From Streptomyces fumanus (lineage in GTDB: Bacteria > Actinomycetota > Actinomycetes > Streptomycetales > Streptomycetaceae): 64,000 nucleotides of DNA. The stretch lies in assembly GCF_014655295.1 (NCBI RefSeq), contig NZ_BNBI01000001.1, positions 62,001 through 126,000 of the forward strand. Reading direction: 5' to 3'. Made by a program: the position numbers and the translations under genes. Shown here one piece after another: positions 63,003-64,000 of this stretch; the stretch's first letter is position 1, and the number at the start of each line of letters is the position of its first letter. The notes beneath the pieces were generated by a model. It saw only the letters and a list, made by a program, of their open reading frames with translations. It was not told the DNA's origin and ran no database searches.

Positions 63003-64000
63003 TCAGACCCACGTTTTACCTGCGGCGTTGGACTTCAGTTTGTGCTTCTTGACTGCTTCCTTGCACAGGCGGCAAGCAGTCTGTTTAGCCTTTCCGTACG
63101 TCCAGGCCGTGATCTTGCCACCCTTGCTTCGTCCGATTTTGTTGTTGTACTGATCGGCCTTGGAATCCCGCTTGGCCGCCTTGGAACTTCCCGCCTTCTT
63201 CTCATGGGCGTTGCCGAGGGCCTTGGCCAAGTAGGAACCAACCGCCCAGGTCAGCATCGCCTGCCAGATGCAGTGACGGTAGGCGTTCTGCTTCGCCTTG
63301 TTCGAGTACCTCTTTTTGGCTTCGCCGAGGGCCCAGTGCGTGATGTAGACCATGTCTCCGCACCAGAGCAGGAACAGGGCACAGATCGCGGCCTCGGGGA
63401 TGAGGCCGTTGATGCTGTAGTTGCCGCTGATGTCATAACAGTTCACCGGGTCGGCGAAGCAGTAGTCGTAGGAACTGGCATTGCCTCCGACGATGCGGTC
63501 GACGGAAAGGAAGCGTCCGCTGTTCGCGTCGTAGAGGCGGACACCCATGAGCGTGACCGCGCTCGGCGTCTCCGAGGACCGCTGCTCCCCACCGAGCCAG
63601 CCGTAACGGGCTTCGTCCGTGCCGGGGAGGAGGTTGCCGTACTCGTCGTAGGAATTGACGACCGGAGTCGTGGCATCCACCAGGGGGATCTGCGTGGCTA
63701 CGTCGCCGTGCAGATTGGTGAGCTGAAGGACTACGTCTCCGGTGGCATCGGTGGTGGCGATCAGGCCGCCGGTCAGATCCGACAGGTTCCGGGAGATCCG
63801 GCCGTCGCCCTCGTCGGTCCAGGTGGGGTTGTCTCCGTCCGCCCCATAGTGGTTGCGGACACGGGCCGAGGTGGCCCAGGTGCCGCTGTCGTCCTGGTTC
63901 TCGGTGGTGTACGAGGCGAGCCGGCCGGCCGCGTCGAGGTTCCAGGTGGTGCGCTTGCCCCGTGCCGTGATCTGGCGGACCAGGTCGTTGGCGTAGTAGG
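63003..64000 (-). CDS. Rhs/YD-repeat polymorphic toxin, C-terminal part (partial)
   Basis: The last 332 codons of a gene that continues beyond the right edge. The first part has YD/Rhs repeats (GKRTTWNLDAAGRLASYTTE; VVNSYDEYGNLLPG). The Rhs-associated core ends at MGVRLYDANSGRFLSVDRIV and DPVNCYDISG. After it comes a variable tip of about 145 residues with NAYRHCIWQAMLTWAVGS and LGNAHEKKAG, a RHxxW...HE pattern recalling DUF6973 domains, then a Lys-rich, Cys-containing tail. The tip DNA is much lower in G+C than the core. No immunity gene is seen downstream. It is probably surface-delivered and used in competition. Confidence 0.85.
   Translation of the reverse strand, partial: YYANDLVRQITARGKRTTWNLDAAGRLASYTTENQDDSGTWATSARVRNHYGADGDNPTWTDEGDGRISRNLSDLTGGLIATTDATGDVVLQLTNLHGDVATQIPLVDATTPVVNSYDEYGNLLPGTDEARYGWLGGEQRSSETPSAVTLMGVRLYDANSGRFLSVDRIVGGNASSYDYCFADPVNCYDISGNYSINGLIPEAAICALFLLWCGDMVYITHWALGEAKKRYSNKAKQNAYRHCIWQAMLTWAVGSYLAKALGNAHEKKAGSSKAAKRDSKADQYNNKIGRSKGGKITAWTYGKAKQTACRLCKEAVKKHKLKSNAAGKTWV

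Overview
This window is a chromosomal segment of a Streptomyces species. The signs are very high G+C, almost exclusive use of G/C third codon positions, GTG starts, Tat-type and lipoprotein signals, leaderless-looking starts, and a gene order that (from memory) follows the conserved Streptomyces coelicolor core block containing pulA, aglA, malGFE, malR, glnE, nadE, glnA2 and panB. About 60 genes or gene remnants can be supported.

Layout. 1-2.2 kb: end of an unidentified gene, then a divergent SDR oxidoreductase/TetR pair around a duplicated palindromic operator, and a small tautomerase. 2.2-15.7 kb: a starch/maltodextrin block. A 1796-residue secreted amylase-pullulanase and a secreted alpha-amylase cut the polymer outside the cell, MalE-MalF-MalG import the oligosaccharides, AglA hydrolyses them in the cytoplasm, and MalR (LacI family) is divergently transcribed. 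CTTGC/GCAAG repeats upstream of malE/malR, pulA and the amylase suggest one regulon. 15.8-25.3 kb: PAP2-type membrane enzyme, glnE (glutamine synthetase adenylyltransferase), nadE, a DUF3105/DUF305 pair and glnA2.

25.3-29.1 kb: an accessory island of lower G+C. It holds a small protein with an internal duplication, an XRE-TPR regulator coupled to a 5-formyltetrahydrofolate cyclo-ligase-like protein and, divergently, a resolvase-like protein without its catalytic serine coupled to a GHKL ATPase. 29.1-41.9 kb: DUF1963 protein, MFS exporter, membrane exo/endonuclease-phosphatase, panB, a DrrAB-type ABC exporter, an AfsR-type regulator, an M50 protease, F420-dependent NADP reductase coupled to a sialidase. 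42-50.4 kb: map, PhzF, lipoprotein, primase-polymerase-like protein, TetR, Rsm22-type methyltransferase, serine hydrolase (probable CTG start) coupled to an MFS exporter. 50.5-56.2 kb: Gfo/Idh/MocA oxidoreductase, PhoD phosphatase, SDR, DoxX and a PASTA-like membrane protein.

56.2-64 kb: a recombined region. An NB-ARC/TPR gene has lost its P-loop end at an A/T-rich junction. It is followed by a small gene/DUF6879 pair, an EcsC-like protein, and an operon of an S-adenosylhomocysteine-hydrolase-like protein with altered substrate residues, a DUF985 cupin and an SRPBCC protein. Then come fragments of two dead genes, a strong terminator, and the C-terminal end of an Rhs polymorphic toxin with a low-G+C tip and no visible immunity gene.

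A theme running through the window is tandem repeats that begin at, or contain, the stop codon of the neighbouring gene (pap2, the DUF305 gene, the serine hydrolase gene, a 75-residue protein gene). No tRNA, rRNA, CRISPR array or complete insertion sequence was recognised. All family assignments come from reading the sequence and from memory; no search was run.
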